From: CAYNRE01 sp964399535
Lineage (GTDB): Bacteria; Planctomycetota; Planctomycetia; Pirellulales; CAYNRE01
DNA: 64,000 nt
NCBI GenBank assembly: GCA_964399535.1
Contig: CAYNRE010000071.1
Coordinates: forward strand, 1 to 64,000
Direction of reading: 5' to 3'
Below the pieces are notes generated by a model. It was given only the letters and a program-made list of their open reading frames with translations, did not search any database and was not told where the DNA came from. This document shows, one piece after another, positions 52,101 through 60,243 of this stretch (the first letter of the stretch is position 1; each line of letters begins with the position of its first letter). The position numbers and the translations under genes are program-made.

Positions 52101-52892
52101 CTAGCCGGCCGCTCGAGTGACCTGGAGCACTTCCTCGAGCACCAGGCCGTTCGTGGCGATGCCCTCGCCCGAGTGAATCGTGGGGCGGCCTTGCCAATCG
52201 GTAAAGGTGCCGCCGGCCTCTTCCAGGATCGGCTGCAAGGCGGCCGCGTCCCAAACATTCATGATCGGATCGATCATGCATTCGGCCCGGCCCGTTGCCA
52301 CGAGCAAATAACCGTAGCAATCGCCCCAGGTGCGGGTCAGCCAGAACCGCGATTCGAGGGTTTCGAAGGCGGGGCGCCGCGGTCCGAAGCTACTGACCGC
52401 GGTGGTCAGTAGCAGCGATTCAGCGAGGTTGTTTCGGGTCGAGACTCGGCAACGCCGGGGGGGGGCGGCCCCCAGGCGGTGAAACGCGCCCTGGCCCTGG
52501 GCGGCGTAAACCACCTCATCCAGCGGAGGCACGTACACCAATCCCACGACCGAGCGGCCGTCGAACTCCACGCCGATCATGGTGCCGTACATGGGCACCC
52601 CGTGGACAAAGGTCTTGGTCCCGTCGATCGGGTCGAGGATCCAGCGAAAGCCCGACTGGCCCTGATGCTCGCCGAATTCCTCGCCCAAGATGCCGTCGTC
52701 GGGAAACGCGGCGGCGATTCGCTGGCGAAGCAATTGCTCGGCCTGGCGATCGGCGATCGTTACGGGCGACAGATCGGCCTTGCGCTCGACTTCGAGACCG
52801 GGGCGGTTGAAGTACTCGAGGGTCAACCGGCCCGCGTCGGTGCCGGCCGAGATCGCGAGCTCGAGTCGATCGGTAATGCTGGCGTCGTTCAT
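52101..52892 (-). CDS. Inositol monophosphatase family, probable histidinol-phosphatase
   Basis: 263 residues from the ATG at 52892. Metal-site motifs: GEEFG (Glu71-Glu72), LDPIDGTKTF (Asp87, Asp90) and NVWDAAALQPI. The family hydrolyses inositol phosphate, histidinol phosphate or PAP/FBP. The length and the DPIDGTKTF-type spacing fit the HisN/histidinol-phosphatase group, but no his genes are nearby. It is convergent with the PDZ-protein gene (94-bp gap). Confidence 0.85.
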   Translation of the reverse strand: MNDASITDRLELAISAGTDAGRLTLEYFNRPGLEVERKADLSPVTIADRQAEQLLRQRIAAAFPDDGILGEEFGEHQGQSGFRWILDPIDGTKTFVHGVPMYGTMIGVEFDGRSVVGLVYVPPLDEVVYAAQGQGAFHRLGAAPPRRCRVSTRNNLAESLLLTTAVSSFGPRRPAFETLESRFWLTRTWGDCYGYLLVATGRAECMIDPIMNVWDAAALQPILEEAGGTFTDWQGRPTIHSGEGIATNGLVLEEVLQVTRAAG

Positions 52893-53036
52893 GGCCAACA
52901 ACCTAGCCAGGCGCGCGCCGCTTGCCAAGTCGCCGGGACCGTCGCGGGCAGGCAGCGCGCCGGCGGCACCGATGCTCTGGGCCAGGCGCGGCGCCAGAAA
53001 CGCCCACCCCCAATGCCCGTGGCGCCACCCCCCGGG

Positions 53037-53432
53037 TCAGCTCAAAATGTCGGCCACCGACATACTGGCAAGCTCTTGTCGAACGTGGGCCACGGCCCGA
53101 TCGATCCTGGCGTGTAGTTTGCGGGCCATCGGATCGGGCAGTTTATGCGGCAGGATCGGCGCCGGGTCGAGCTGGCCGTCGACCGCTTCGATCAATTCGA
53201 GCAGGCTGATTTGGTCAGCGCTGCGGGCCAGCATGTATCCGCCCTCGGCCCCGCGGGTGGATACCAGAATTCCGTGGTTCACCAGGTTCCGCAGCACTTG
53301 CAGCAGAAACCGTTCGGGCATCTTGCCTTCGGATGCCAATCGACTGCACGGAATCGGCTTGGTTCCCTCGGCCTGTGCCAATTGAATCACCGACTCTAGG
53401 GCATAGGCGACCGATCGCGAAAACTTCAACAT
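53037..53432 (-). CDS. Rrf2 family transcriptional regulator
   Basis: 131 residues from the ATG at 53432. The winged helix pattern SVAYALESVIQLAQ and the Arg-Gly-Ala-Glu-Gly-Gly-Tyr wing are typical. Only one Cys is present, so the three-Cys iron-sulfur cluster of IscR/NsrR is absent; the effector may be a different signal or none. It is followed downstream by the phosphatase gene (144-bp gap) on the same strand. Confidence 0.85.
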   Translation of the reverse strand: MLKFSRSVAYALESVIQLAQAEGTKPIPCSRLASEGKMPERFLLQVLRNLVNHGILVSTRGAEGGYMLARSADQISLLELIEAVDGQLDPAPILPHKLPDPMARKLHARIDRAVAHVRQELASMSVADILS

Positions 53433-53967
53433 GCAGTTACCCAGGTCGAGGAAATACGAACTTGAGCCGGACGCAGCCCCCGCTACGACCGAGCAGCGAA
53501 ATGCACAGCTTGCCCCAGGTTGCCAAGGAAGCTTGGGCTGCGACCTACCGGCCGTGAGGCCGCATTCGCTGAGCCCCAGGCGGTTCGCACGGCATCTGCC
53601 TCGACCGGCTCGGGAAGGGAAATGCCGGTAGGGCATTGCTCCTTCCTGGCCGGCTTCGCAGCCAAGCTTCTCTCAAACGCGCGGAATCACGGCTTGCGTC
53701 GCAATTCCGGAACCGCATCGCTGCGATTCACGCAGCCCAGCGAGCGTGGCCCGGGCTGTTGGGCCGTCCTAGCTGCCCTCTCCTGCCTAGAGTGGCGCGT
53801 GACGAGCGATCATACGTTACGCTCCCCTCACAGGAGTGTAAAGCGCATATTCCCCACATCGACTGTAGACGGTCTGGCTCGCGCTCGCGTGCGCAACCGC
53901 CCCGGCCCATGAATTAACCGGTGACCGGACGCCCGGCAAGCGGGTCAGGCGATTTGCAGCCAGAGGC
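53433..53967. other. 535-bp intergenic region between Rrf2 regulator and lspA
   Basis: No gene supported; open frames here are Arg/Ser-rich. It holds the promoter region of the Rrf2 gene, and the 3' side of lspA. An AT-richer patch lies near 53800-53860. No distinctive structure seen. Confidence 0.4.
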
Positions 53968-54633
53968 CTACCGTGGCGAGGGGGAGGTGGACGACGGCCG
54001 AGTGGCGGCCGCATCGCGGGCGTGGGAAGCGGAGGCCGTAGCCTGGCGGTCGGTAGCCTGGCGGTCGGTGGCCGAGCCAGGCCCGTCGATCCGCTGGGGG
54101 TTTTGCTGGAAGAACGACTGCCAAATCAACATCAATGCTCCGCAAACCAGCAAGCTGTCGGCCACGTTGAAAACCGGCCAGTCGAGCAGGCCCGGAATCT
54201 GGAAGTGGATCCAATCGCGGACGGCGTGAACAGGCTGGCCGACCCGCTCGACGGGGTAGTTCCAGCGCAGTCCGGGCAGGCCCAGGCGATCGACCATGTT
54301 GCCCAGAATTCCCCCGGTAACGCCTGCCAGGGCAATGGTGAGCCACAGATCGCGTGCGGCCCCCCGGGCAAAGAGCCAAAAGCTGATGAACGAAGCGGCG
54401 AAGATCGACATTGCCACGAAGATGGGCACCTTACCCTGGGCCATGCCGAACAGGGCCCCTTCGTTGAGGTGCGTTTCCAGCGTGAGCACGCGGGGCCAGA
54501 TTTCGATCAGGCCCCCTTCATAGGGCATGCCCAGGCGATGGAACATCCACCCTTTGCTCGTCCAGTCGACGGCCAGACCGACCAGGGCGATGGTCAGAAA
54601 CAACACGGCCCGTTTGGCGAGAACCCGATCCAT
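53968..54633 (-). CDS. lspA: Lipoprotein signal peptidase II
   Basis: 221 residues from the ATG at 54633, preceded by GGGAGGG. Four membrane helices; the family motif LNEGALFG (57-64), catalytic Asp115 in Gly-Asn-Met-Val-Asp-Arg and Asp159 in Phe-Asn-Val-Ala-Asp-Ser. It cleaves prolipoproteins after the cysteine is lipid-modified. The C-terminal 45 residues are an unusual hydrophilic tail with a tandem repeat of Ala-Thr-Asp-Arg-Gln (15-bp DNA repeat). It lies 128 bp after the DksA/TraR-type gene on the same strand. Confidence 0.95.
   Translation of the reverse strand: MDRVLAKRAVLFLTIALVGLAVDWTSKGWMFHRLGMPYEGGLIEIWPRVLTLETHLNEGALFGMAQGKVPIFVAMSIFAASFISFWLFARGAARDLWLTIALAGVTGGILGNMVDRLGLPGLRWNYPVERVGQPVHAVRDWIHFQIPGLLDWPVFNVADSLLVCGALMLIWQSFFQQNPQRIDGPGSATDRQATDRQATASASHARDAAATRPSSTSPSPR
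54038..54067 (-). repeat. Two tandem 15-bp repeats in the lspA tail
   Basis: GTAGCCTGGCGGTCG (plus sense) occurs twice in a row, encoding Ala-Thr-Asp-Arg-Gln twice in the C-terminal tail of LspA. Confidence 0.75.
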
Positions 54634-54761
54634 GAGGCAATCGCCCTCCCCAAAGCCGCAGCGGCCTGTGGTACGACCGTGTGGCAACGTCGAGCCGCCG
54701 GCGTCACGCGGCCGCGCAGCTCGAGAACCAGGCGGGGGGCCAGACGGCTTGGCCGTGCGGC

Positions 54762-55133
54762 TTAGCCGCGCTCGGCCTTCTCCGCACAGCGAATGCAATG
54801 CGGGGTGTACGGAATGGCGTTCAGGCGGGCCTTGGGAATGGTGGCGCCGCACTCTTCGCAGGTTCCGTACGATCCGTCTTCAATCCGCTCCAGCGCCTGC
54901 TCGATAGCTCCGAGCGTGCCTTCTTCGGTCTCCATCAGGCTGAGGGTGAATTCCTGCTCGAAGTTGTCCGTGCCGATGTCGGCCATATGGATCGGCATGC
55001 TCGACAGATCGCCGCTGTTCTCCATGCGGTTTTTCTTCAAGGCGGCGTCTGCCATCTGGGTCACGTCGCCCCGCAGCCGCGAGCGCAACGAAACCAGCCG
55101 TTCCTTGTACACCTTCATGTCGGCCTTCTTCAT
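54762..55133 (-). CDS. DksA/TraR family zinc-finger protein
   Basis: 123 residues from the ATG at 55133, with GGAG nine bases upstream. Helical N-terminal part and the zinc finger Cys92, Cys95, Cys113, Cys116 (CEECGATIP and HCIRC). DksA-type proteins bind RNA polymerase in the secondary channel and modify the response to ppGpp. It lacks the Asp pair that marks DksA proper with certainty, so a TraR/YocK-like member is possible. It is followed by lspA. Confidence 0.85.
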   Translation of the reverse strand: MKKADMKVYKERLVSLRSRLRGDVTQMADAALKKNRMENSGDLSSMPIHMADIGTDNFEQEFTLSLMETEEGTLGAIEQALERIEDGSYGTCEECGATIPKARLNAIPYTPHCIRCAEKAERG

Positions 55134-55435
55134 ATCTGCTTTCTCCGGCAACGAAATCCACCGGCTGCCTCGGCTCAAAAGCTGTGCAGCCCCGTTATTT
55201 TAGATGCGGTTACCGAGAGTGTCAAACCTCGCCGAGGGGGCCCGCGCCGGCGATCCGCCTTCCCCACGCGCCGGCCACGCCACCGGGCCCGCCGCCGGCG
55301 CCAGCGATGCCTGCTTGGGCCGCGGCGCGGCGGCTCTCGCTTGTCGCTCTGGGGGGCGGCTCGTACACTGCCAGATTGCCAGATTCACCGCGTTGGTACG
55401 CGGCATTTGCCAGACGGGAGCAACCAGCCATTAGT
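55134..55435. other. 302-bp gap between divergent DksA/TraR gene and thrC
   Basis: No gene seen. It includes the uncertain 5' extension of the thrC frame (open from 55184), which is Ala/Pro/Gly-rich and does not look like protein. It should hold promoters for both genes. Confidence 0.35.
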
Positions 55436-56839
55436 GTGGCCGCCGCTACGGATGTCGCCTTTCAGCGCTGCATTTCGCCCGCTTGCGGGGCGACGTTCGG
55501 CGTGGACGAGGTACTTGTCGCTTGCCCCCGGTGCGGCGACTTGCTCGATGTAACCTACGACTGGGGCCGCGCGCGCCCACCGAAGAGTTGGGAGTTCTTC
55601 CAGTCCAAGTGGTCGCGTCGAGGCGATCCGCTGGCGCTGAGCGGCGTTTGGCGGTTTCACGAACTGCTCCCCTTTGCCCGGCCCCAACACGTGGTCACCA
55701 TCGGCGAGGGGCAAACCCTGCTGCAAAACGCCCCCCGCGTGGCCGAGTATGTCGGCGTGCAGCCCGGGCGATTGCTGCTTCAGTACGAGGGGATGAACCC
55801 CTCGGGCAGCTTCAAAGACAACGGCATGTCGGCCGCCTTTACCCATGCCCACAGCATCGGCGCCCAGCGGGCCGCCTGCGCCTCGACGGGCAACACCAGC
55901 GCCTCGCTCGCGGCTTACTGTTCGGTAACGAGGCTGCTCAAGGCGGTCATTTTCATCGGCTCGGGCAAGATCTCGTACGGCAAACTTTCGCAGGCCCTCG
56001 ACTACGGCGCCTTGACGGTGCAAATCGCCGGCGATTTTGACGACGCCATGCAGCGCGTCAAAGAGGTGTCGCAGGAACTGGGCATCTACCTGGTCAACAG
56101 CGTCAACCCGTTTCGCCTGGAAGGCCAGAAAACCATTATGTTCCGGGTGCTCGAGGGGCTCGGTTGGCGCGTGCCCGACTGGATCGTGGTGCCGGGTGGA
56201 AACCTGGGAAACTCCAGTGCCTTTGGCAAGGCGTTTGCCGAACTGCTGGAGATAGGGCTCATCGACCGCGTGCCGCGCCTGGCCGTGATTAACGCCGCGG
56301 GCGCCAACACGCTTTACACCCTCTACGAACAGCAGGGGCTGCGCTGGCAGGGGGGCCGGGCCGATTACGCCAAGGTCGACACGTTCTACGACGAGATGGA
56401 CCGCCAGCAGCGGCGGGCCTCGACCATCGCCAGCGCCATTGAAATCAATCGCCCGGTCAATTTGCACAAGTGCCTGCGGGCCTTGGAAACCTGCGACGGG
56501 GTGGTCCGCGAAGTGAGCGACCAGGAAATGATGGACGCCAAGGCTCAGGTCGGCGCCGGCGGACTGGGGTGCGAGCCGGCCAGCGCCGCCAGCGTGGCCG
56601 GCGCCAAGCTGCTGCGGAGCGAAGGGGTCATCGGTCGCAACGACGAGGTGGTCTGTATCCTCACCGGGCACCAGCTCAAGGATCCCGATGCCACGGTGGC
56701 CTACCACACCACCGACCAGGAGAAGTTCAACGAATACCTGGGAAAACGGGGCGTGCGGCGGGCCGCCTTCGCCAACCGTGCGGTGGCCGTGCCCAACGAT
56801 TTCGACGAAATCGTCAAGGCGATTCGCCTCTACAGTTAA
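55436..56839 (+). CDS. thrC: Threonine synthase
   Basis: 467 residues if the GTG at 55436 is used, about 13 bases after a GGGAG site; the frame is open further upstream. A zinc-ribbon-like start (Cys12, Cys17, Cys30, Cys33) precedes the PLP domain. The pyridoxal lysine is Lys127 in NPSGSFKDNGMSAA; later motifs include ACASTGNTSASLAAY and VVPGGNLGNSSAFGKA. It converts O-phosphohomoserine to threonine. The next gene is dapB, so aspartate-family amino acids are handled together. Confidence 0.9.
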   Translation: MAAATDVAFQRCISPACGATFGVDEVLVACPRCGDLLDVTYDWGRARPPKSWEFFQSKWSRRGDPLALSGVWRFHELLPFARPQHVVTIGEGQTLLQNAPRVAEYVGVQPGRLLLQYEGMNPSGSFKDNGMSAAFTHAHSIGAQRAACASTGNTSASLAAYCSVTRLLKAVIFIGSGKISYGKLSQALDYGALTVQIAGDFDDAMQRVKEVSQELGIYLVNSVNPFRLEGQKTIMFRVLEGLGWRVPDWIVVPGGNLGNSSAFGKAFAELLEIGLIDRVPRLAVINAAGANTLYTLYEQQGLRWQGGRADYAKVDTFYDEMDRQQRRASTIASAIEINRPVNLHKCLRALETCDGVVREVSDQEMMDAKAQVGAGGLGCEPASAASVAGAKLLRSEGVIGRNDEVVCILTGHQLKDPDATVAYHTTDQEKFNEYLGKRGVRRAAFANRAVAVPNDFDEIVKAIRLYS

Positions 56840-56968
56840 GCGTTTCCAAGGCCGGGTCCGCGGCGAGCGGAAGCTGGCCGCCTGGGTGCGGGCTTGTGGC
56901 CGAAAGGCCGGCCCGCGGCCACTGGCCCCCCTCACCCCCGACCAGAGAACACTCCAAGGATTTGCTCG

Positions 56969-57769
56969 ATGACCGCGCCGCTACGAGTTGTGATTCACGG
57001 GGCCGGCGGACGCATGGGCCAGCGACTGGTAGCGCTGGGTAGCGCCGAAAAGGGCATCCAAATCGTGGCCGCCCTGGAATGGTCGGGCCACGAGCGATTG
57101 GGGGAAGATGCCGGAATCGTGGCCGGCACCGGTCCGCTCCAGGTTCCCCTCTCCGATCGACTCACGACCGAGGCCGACGTGCTGATCGACTTCTCCAACC
57201 CCAGCGGGGCCGAGTCGGCGCTACGGCTTTGTCGAGACCGCAAGCTGCCGCTGGTTTTGGCCACCACCGGGCTCGAGCCCGAACTGATCCAGCGCGTGCA
57301 GGCAGCCACGCGCGAGCTGCCCATTTTGTGGTCCCCCTCGATGAGCCTGTCGGTCAACCTGGTCATGAAGCTGACGGAAATCTCGGCCAAGGCGCTGCGC
57401 GATTACCCCTCGGGCGTCGACGTGGAAATTATCGAACGGCACCACCGCTTCAAAGAGGATGCCCCCAGCGGCACCGCCTTGAAGTTCGGCCAGATCGTGG
57501 CCGCGGCTATGGGCCAGACCGAGGCCCGCCACGGTCGCCAAGGCCGCCCCGGTGCGCGGCCGCCGGGGGAGATCGGCTACCACGCCGTGCGAATCGGTGA
57601 CAACCCCGGGGAACACTCGATATTGTTTGGGCTGCTGGGCGAGACGATCGAGCTGAACGTGAAAGCCACGAGCCGCGATTGCTACGCCCAGGGGGCCCTG
57701 GCGGCCGCGCGGTTTCTGGTCGGCAAGCCGCCGGGCCACTACGGCATGGCCGATGTGCTGGGGCTGTAA
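56969..57769 (+). CDS. dapB: 4-hydroxy-tetrahydrodipicolinate reductase
   Basis: 266 residues from the ATG at 56969, preceded by AAGGA. NAD(P)-binding GAGGRMGQ (11-18); the catalytic block IIERHHRFKEDAPSGTAL has His158/His159 and Lys162. It makes tetrahydrodipicolinate for lysine and, in many bacteria, peptidoglycan diaminopimelate. Lies 129 bp after thrC. Confidence 0.95.
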   Translation: MTAPLRVVIHGAGGRMGQRLVALGSAEKGIQIVAALEWSGHERLGEDAGIVAGTGPLQVPLSDRLTTEADVLIDFSNPSGAESALRLCRDRKLPLVLATTGLEPELIQRVQAATRELPILWSPSMSLSVNLVMKLTEISAKALRDYPSGVDVEIIERHHRFKEDAPSGTALKFGQIVAAAMGQTEARHGRQGRPGARPPGEIGYHAVRIGDNPGEHSILFGLLGETIELNVKATSRDCYAQGALAAARFLVGKPPGHYGMADVLGL

Positions 57770-57844
57770 ACTGCCAGGCCGCTTGAGGCTCGAATCGTCG
57801 TTGAACTTAATCGAGGGGGCCCCTCGGCGGGCCGCGAGCCGCGC

Positions 57845-58210
57845 ATGGCCAAGTGCGAGCAGGGTTATTTGTGCGAGGTATGCGGGCGCGAGGTGGAAAA
57901 CCTCGAGGAGAGCGATCTGTACCTGCGGTACGTGATTGGCCAGGTCGATCCGGAAACCCTGCACACCACCCGCGAGCGCCACATACGCTGCCATCCCGCG
58001 CTGGCCCAGTTCATCGTCGACGAAGGCTTCCCGCCGGTGCTCTGCGCGGGGCCGCTGGACAAAGCCGGGCTCGACCCCCGCTTCGTGGCCGAGCAAGAGC
58101 AACTGGTTACCCGGGGATGGTGCCGGCTTCGCGAACTGGCGGGTAGTGAACGGACCATCCAGGAGTATCCCCTGGTCGAGGTTCGACAACGCTGGACCGA
58201 GCAGCCCTAG
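57845..58210 (+). CDS. Conserved small protein with a zinc-binding-like N-terminus
   Basis: 121 residues. The start has Cys-x-x-Cys in LCEVCGREVENLEESDLYLR, and later His-Ile-Arg-Cys-His and Cys-Ala-Gly-Pro, so a Cys/His metal site is possible. No membrane helix or signal. It is similar in flavour to small proteins conserved in planctomycetes with no known role. It lies between dapB and the mcsA-mcsB pair, on the same strand. Confidence 0.7.
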   Translation: MAKCEQGYLCEVCGREVENLEESDLYLRYVIGQVDPETLHTTRERHIRCHPALAQFIVDEGFPPVLCAGPLDKAGLDPRFVAEQEQLVTRGWCRLRELAGSERTIQEYPLVEVRQRWTEQP

Positions 58211-58406
58211 CGAGCCCGACGGCCGCGCCGGCGGTCGCGGCGCATCCGTTTGGCCAACTAAGGGTTGCGCCGACGCGGCCGCCCCCAGCTTGGGTTGACA
58301 CTCGAAGGCTCACTGATAGAATCCCCCCGGGTCGTTGCATGCCGGCCGACGCCCGAGGCTTGCCCCCAGAGGGGGTGGCCGGGCCGGGCTCCGAGGTTCT
58401 CGCGGA

Positions 58407-58910
58407 ATGAAGTGCCAAAAGTGCGATAAACCGGCCACGTTTCACATCACCGAATTGACCGGTGGTAAGCCGCAAGAGCTGCACTTGTGCGAGGACCATG
58501 CCCGGGAGTATCTGACCCAGGATACCGACGAGGCTTCGCCCCCCAACCTGGCCGGCGCTCTGGCTCAGCAATTGGCCGTGGGCCAAACGGCCGAAGAGTT
58601 GGCCCGGCTCGATCAGCGGGCGTGTCCGGTGTGTGGAATTACGTTTTTCGATTTCCGCAACCAGGGCCGGCTCGGCTGCCCGCACGATTACGTGTTTTTC
58701 CAGAAAGAGTTGGAACCGCTCTTGCTCAACATTCACGACGTCACCGAGCACAGCGGAAAGCGGCCCCACCGCCACCCGGGCGACAGCGACCAGCGGACCG
58801 ACCTGATTCGACTGCGGCGCGAGATGAAAGAGGCGATTCAACAGGAAAAATACGAACGGGCGTCGGAACTGCGGGACGAGATACGCCGCATCGAGAACCA
58901 GGCCACGTAG
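58407..58910 (+). CDS. mcsA: McsA-like zinc-finger/UVR-domain protein
   Basis: 167 residues from the ATG at 58407. Zinc sites: Cys3, Cys6, Cys28, His31 and Cys73, Cys76, Cys91, His93. The C-terminal 35 residues are a UVR domain (RLRREMKEAIQQEKYERASE), as in McsA and UvrB/UvrC. McsA activates the McsB arginine kinase in Firmicutes. The next gene is mcsB, as expected. Confidence 0.9.
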   Translation: MKCQKCDKPATFHITELTGGKPQELHLCEDHAREYLTQDTDEASPPNLAGALAQQLAVGQTAEELARLDQRACPVCGITFFDFRNQGRLGCPHDYVFFQKELEPLLLNIHDVTEHSGKRPHRHPGDSDQRTDLIRLRREMKEAIQQEKYERASELRDEIRRIENQAT

Positions 58911-59016
58911 CCGAGGAATCGCAGCCCATCTGAGCCCAAGAGCGCCTGCCGCCCTGGTACGCCGTGGTGAAGTGGCCGGGGCGCGCTCGAGAGAATATCC
59001 GGGGACTGGAACTTTC

Positions 59017-60093
59017 GTGGACATCAACACTCTGGTCGGACAAAGCGGGGAATGGCTGCGGGGCACCGGTCCCGAGTCCGACATTGTGATGAGTTCTCGC
59101 ATCCGGTTGGCCCGGAACCTGGCCGACTTTCCCTTTGTCAGCAGGGCTTCCGAGGCCGACCGCGCGGAAATCGACCGCCTCTTTCGCGACCGCGTTAGCG
59201 CGTTGGATTTCGGCGGCGACGTGCAGTACCTGGACGTGGCCAAGTTGCCGCTATTGGATCGCCAGTTTCTGGTCGAACGCCAACTGATTAGCCGCGAGCA
59301 CTCCGAAGCGGAAGGGGCCCGGGGCGTCCTCTTCGACAGCCGCGAGCAGTTCAGCGTCATGGTCAACGAAGAAGATCACCTGCGGATTCAGGTGATGCAC
59401 AGCGGGCTCGACCTGGAATCGGCCTGGCAACAGATCAACGAGATCGACGATTTGATCGAAAGCGAAGTGCGCTACGCCTTCAGCGACCGGCTTGGCTACC
59501 TCACGGCCTGTCCCACCAATGTGGGCACTGGCATGCGGGTGAGCGTGCTGGTGCACCTGCCCGCGCTGGTGATGACCCGCCAGATCGAGAAGGTGTTTCG
59601 CTCGCTGCAGAAGATCAACCTGGCCGTGCGGGGGCTGTACGGCGAGGGGTCGCAGGCCATGGGCGACTTTTACCAGATTTCCAACCAGATCACGCTCGGC
59701 CGCCGCGAAACCGATCTGGTGAAGCAGGTGGGCGACGTGGTGCCGGTGATTCTGGAGTACGAGCGGCAGGCCCGGGCCGCGCTGGTCCGCGAGAATCACG
59801 ACAACCTGCACGACCGGGTGAGCCGGGCTTACGGCATTTTGCGGACGGCCCAGACGATCAGCTCCGAGGAAACGCTGCACTTGCTTTCCAGCGTGCGGAT
59901 GGGGGTGAACCTGCGGCTGATCGACAACCTGGAAATGCGGACGGTGAACCAGCTATTCATTCATACCCAGCCGGCCCATTTGCAGAAGCTGCACGGCGAC
60001 CCGCTGGAGACCGCTCAACGCAACGCGGAGCGAGCGCGGTATCTCAGGCGGCTGCTGAATCGCGACGAGGCCTCGCCCGGCGAAAAGAACTGA
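59017..60093 (+). CDS. mcsB: Protein-arginine kinase McsB
   Basis: 358 residues from the GTG at 59017; another GTG at 58972 is in frame. The phosphagen-kinase pattern is clear: VMSSRIRLARNLADFPF, Cys-Pro-Thr-Asn-Val-Gly-Thr-Gly (catalytic Cys), and SDRLGYLTACPTN. McsB phosphorylates protein arginines, marking proteins for ClpCP in Firmicutes. No clpC or ctsR is in the window. Its last 89 bp are repeated after nhaA, at 61817-61905. Confidence 0.93.
   Translation: MDINTLVGQSGEWLRGTGPESDIVMSSRIRLARNLADFPFVSRASEADRAEIDRLFRDRVSALDFGGDVQYLDVAKLPLLDRQFLVERQLISREHSEAEGARGVLFDSREQFSVMVNEEDHLRIQVMHSGLDLESAWQQINEIDDLIESEVRYAFSDRLGYLTACPTNVGTGMRVSVLVHLPALVMTRQIEKVFRSLQKINLAVRGLYGEGSQAMGDFYQISNQITLGRRETDLVKQVGDVVPVILEYERQARAALVRENHDNLHDRVSRAYGILRTAQTISSEETLHLLSSVRMGVNLRLIDNLEMRTVNQLFIHTQPAHLQKLHGDPLETAQRNAERARYLRRLLNRDEASPGEKN
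60003..60091 (+). repeat. Direct repeat, copy A: 3' end of mcsB
   Basis: 89 bp, 85 of them identical to 61817-61905. It covers the last 29 codons of mcsB, up to the first base of the stop. Four differences, followed by TGA here and TAA in the other copy. Compare nhaA, which lies between the two copies. Confidence 0.9.
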
Positions 60094-60243
60094 GCCGCAG
60101 AGCGCCAAACGGCGTACAGGTCGGTTCGCGGCCGAGCGGCCTGGCCAAGCCGGCGCCGGCCAGGAAAGCTCGGCGAAAGCGCCGGTCGGCACCCCGGTTC
60201 ACGCCCCGGGGATCATTCGTAATCGCGCCGGAGTGCTGCAACG

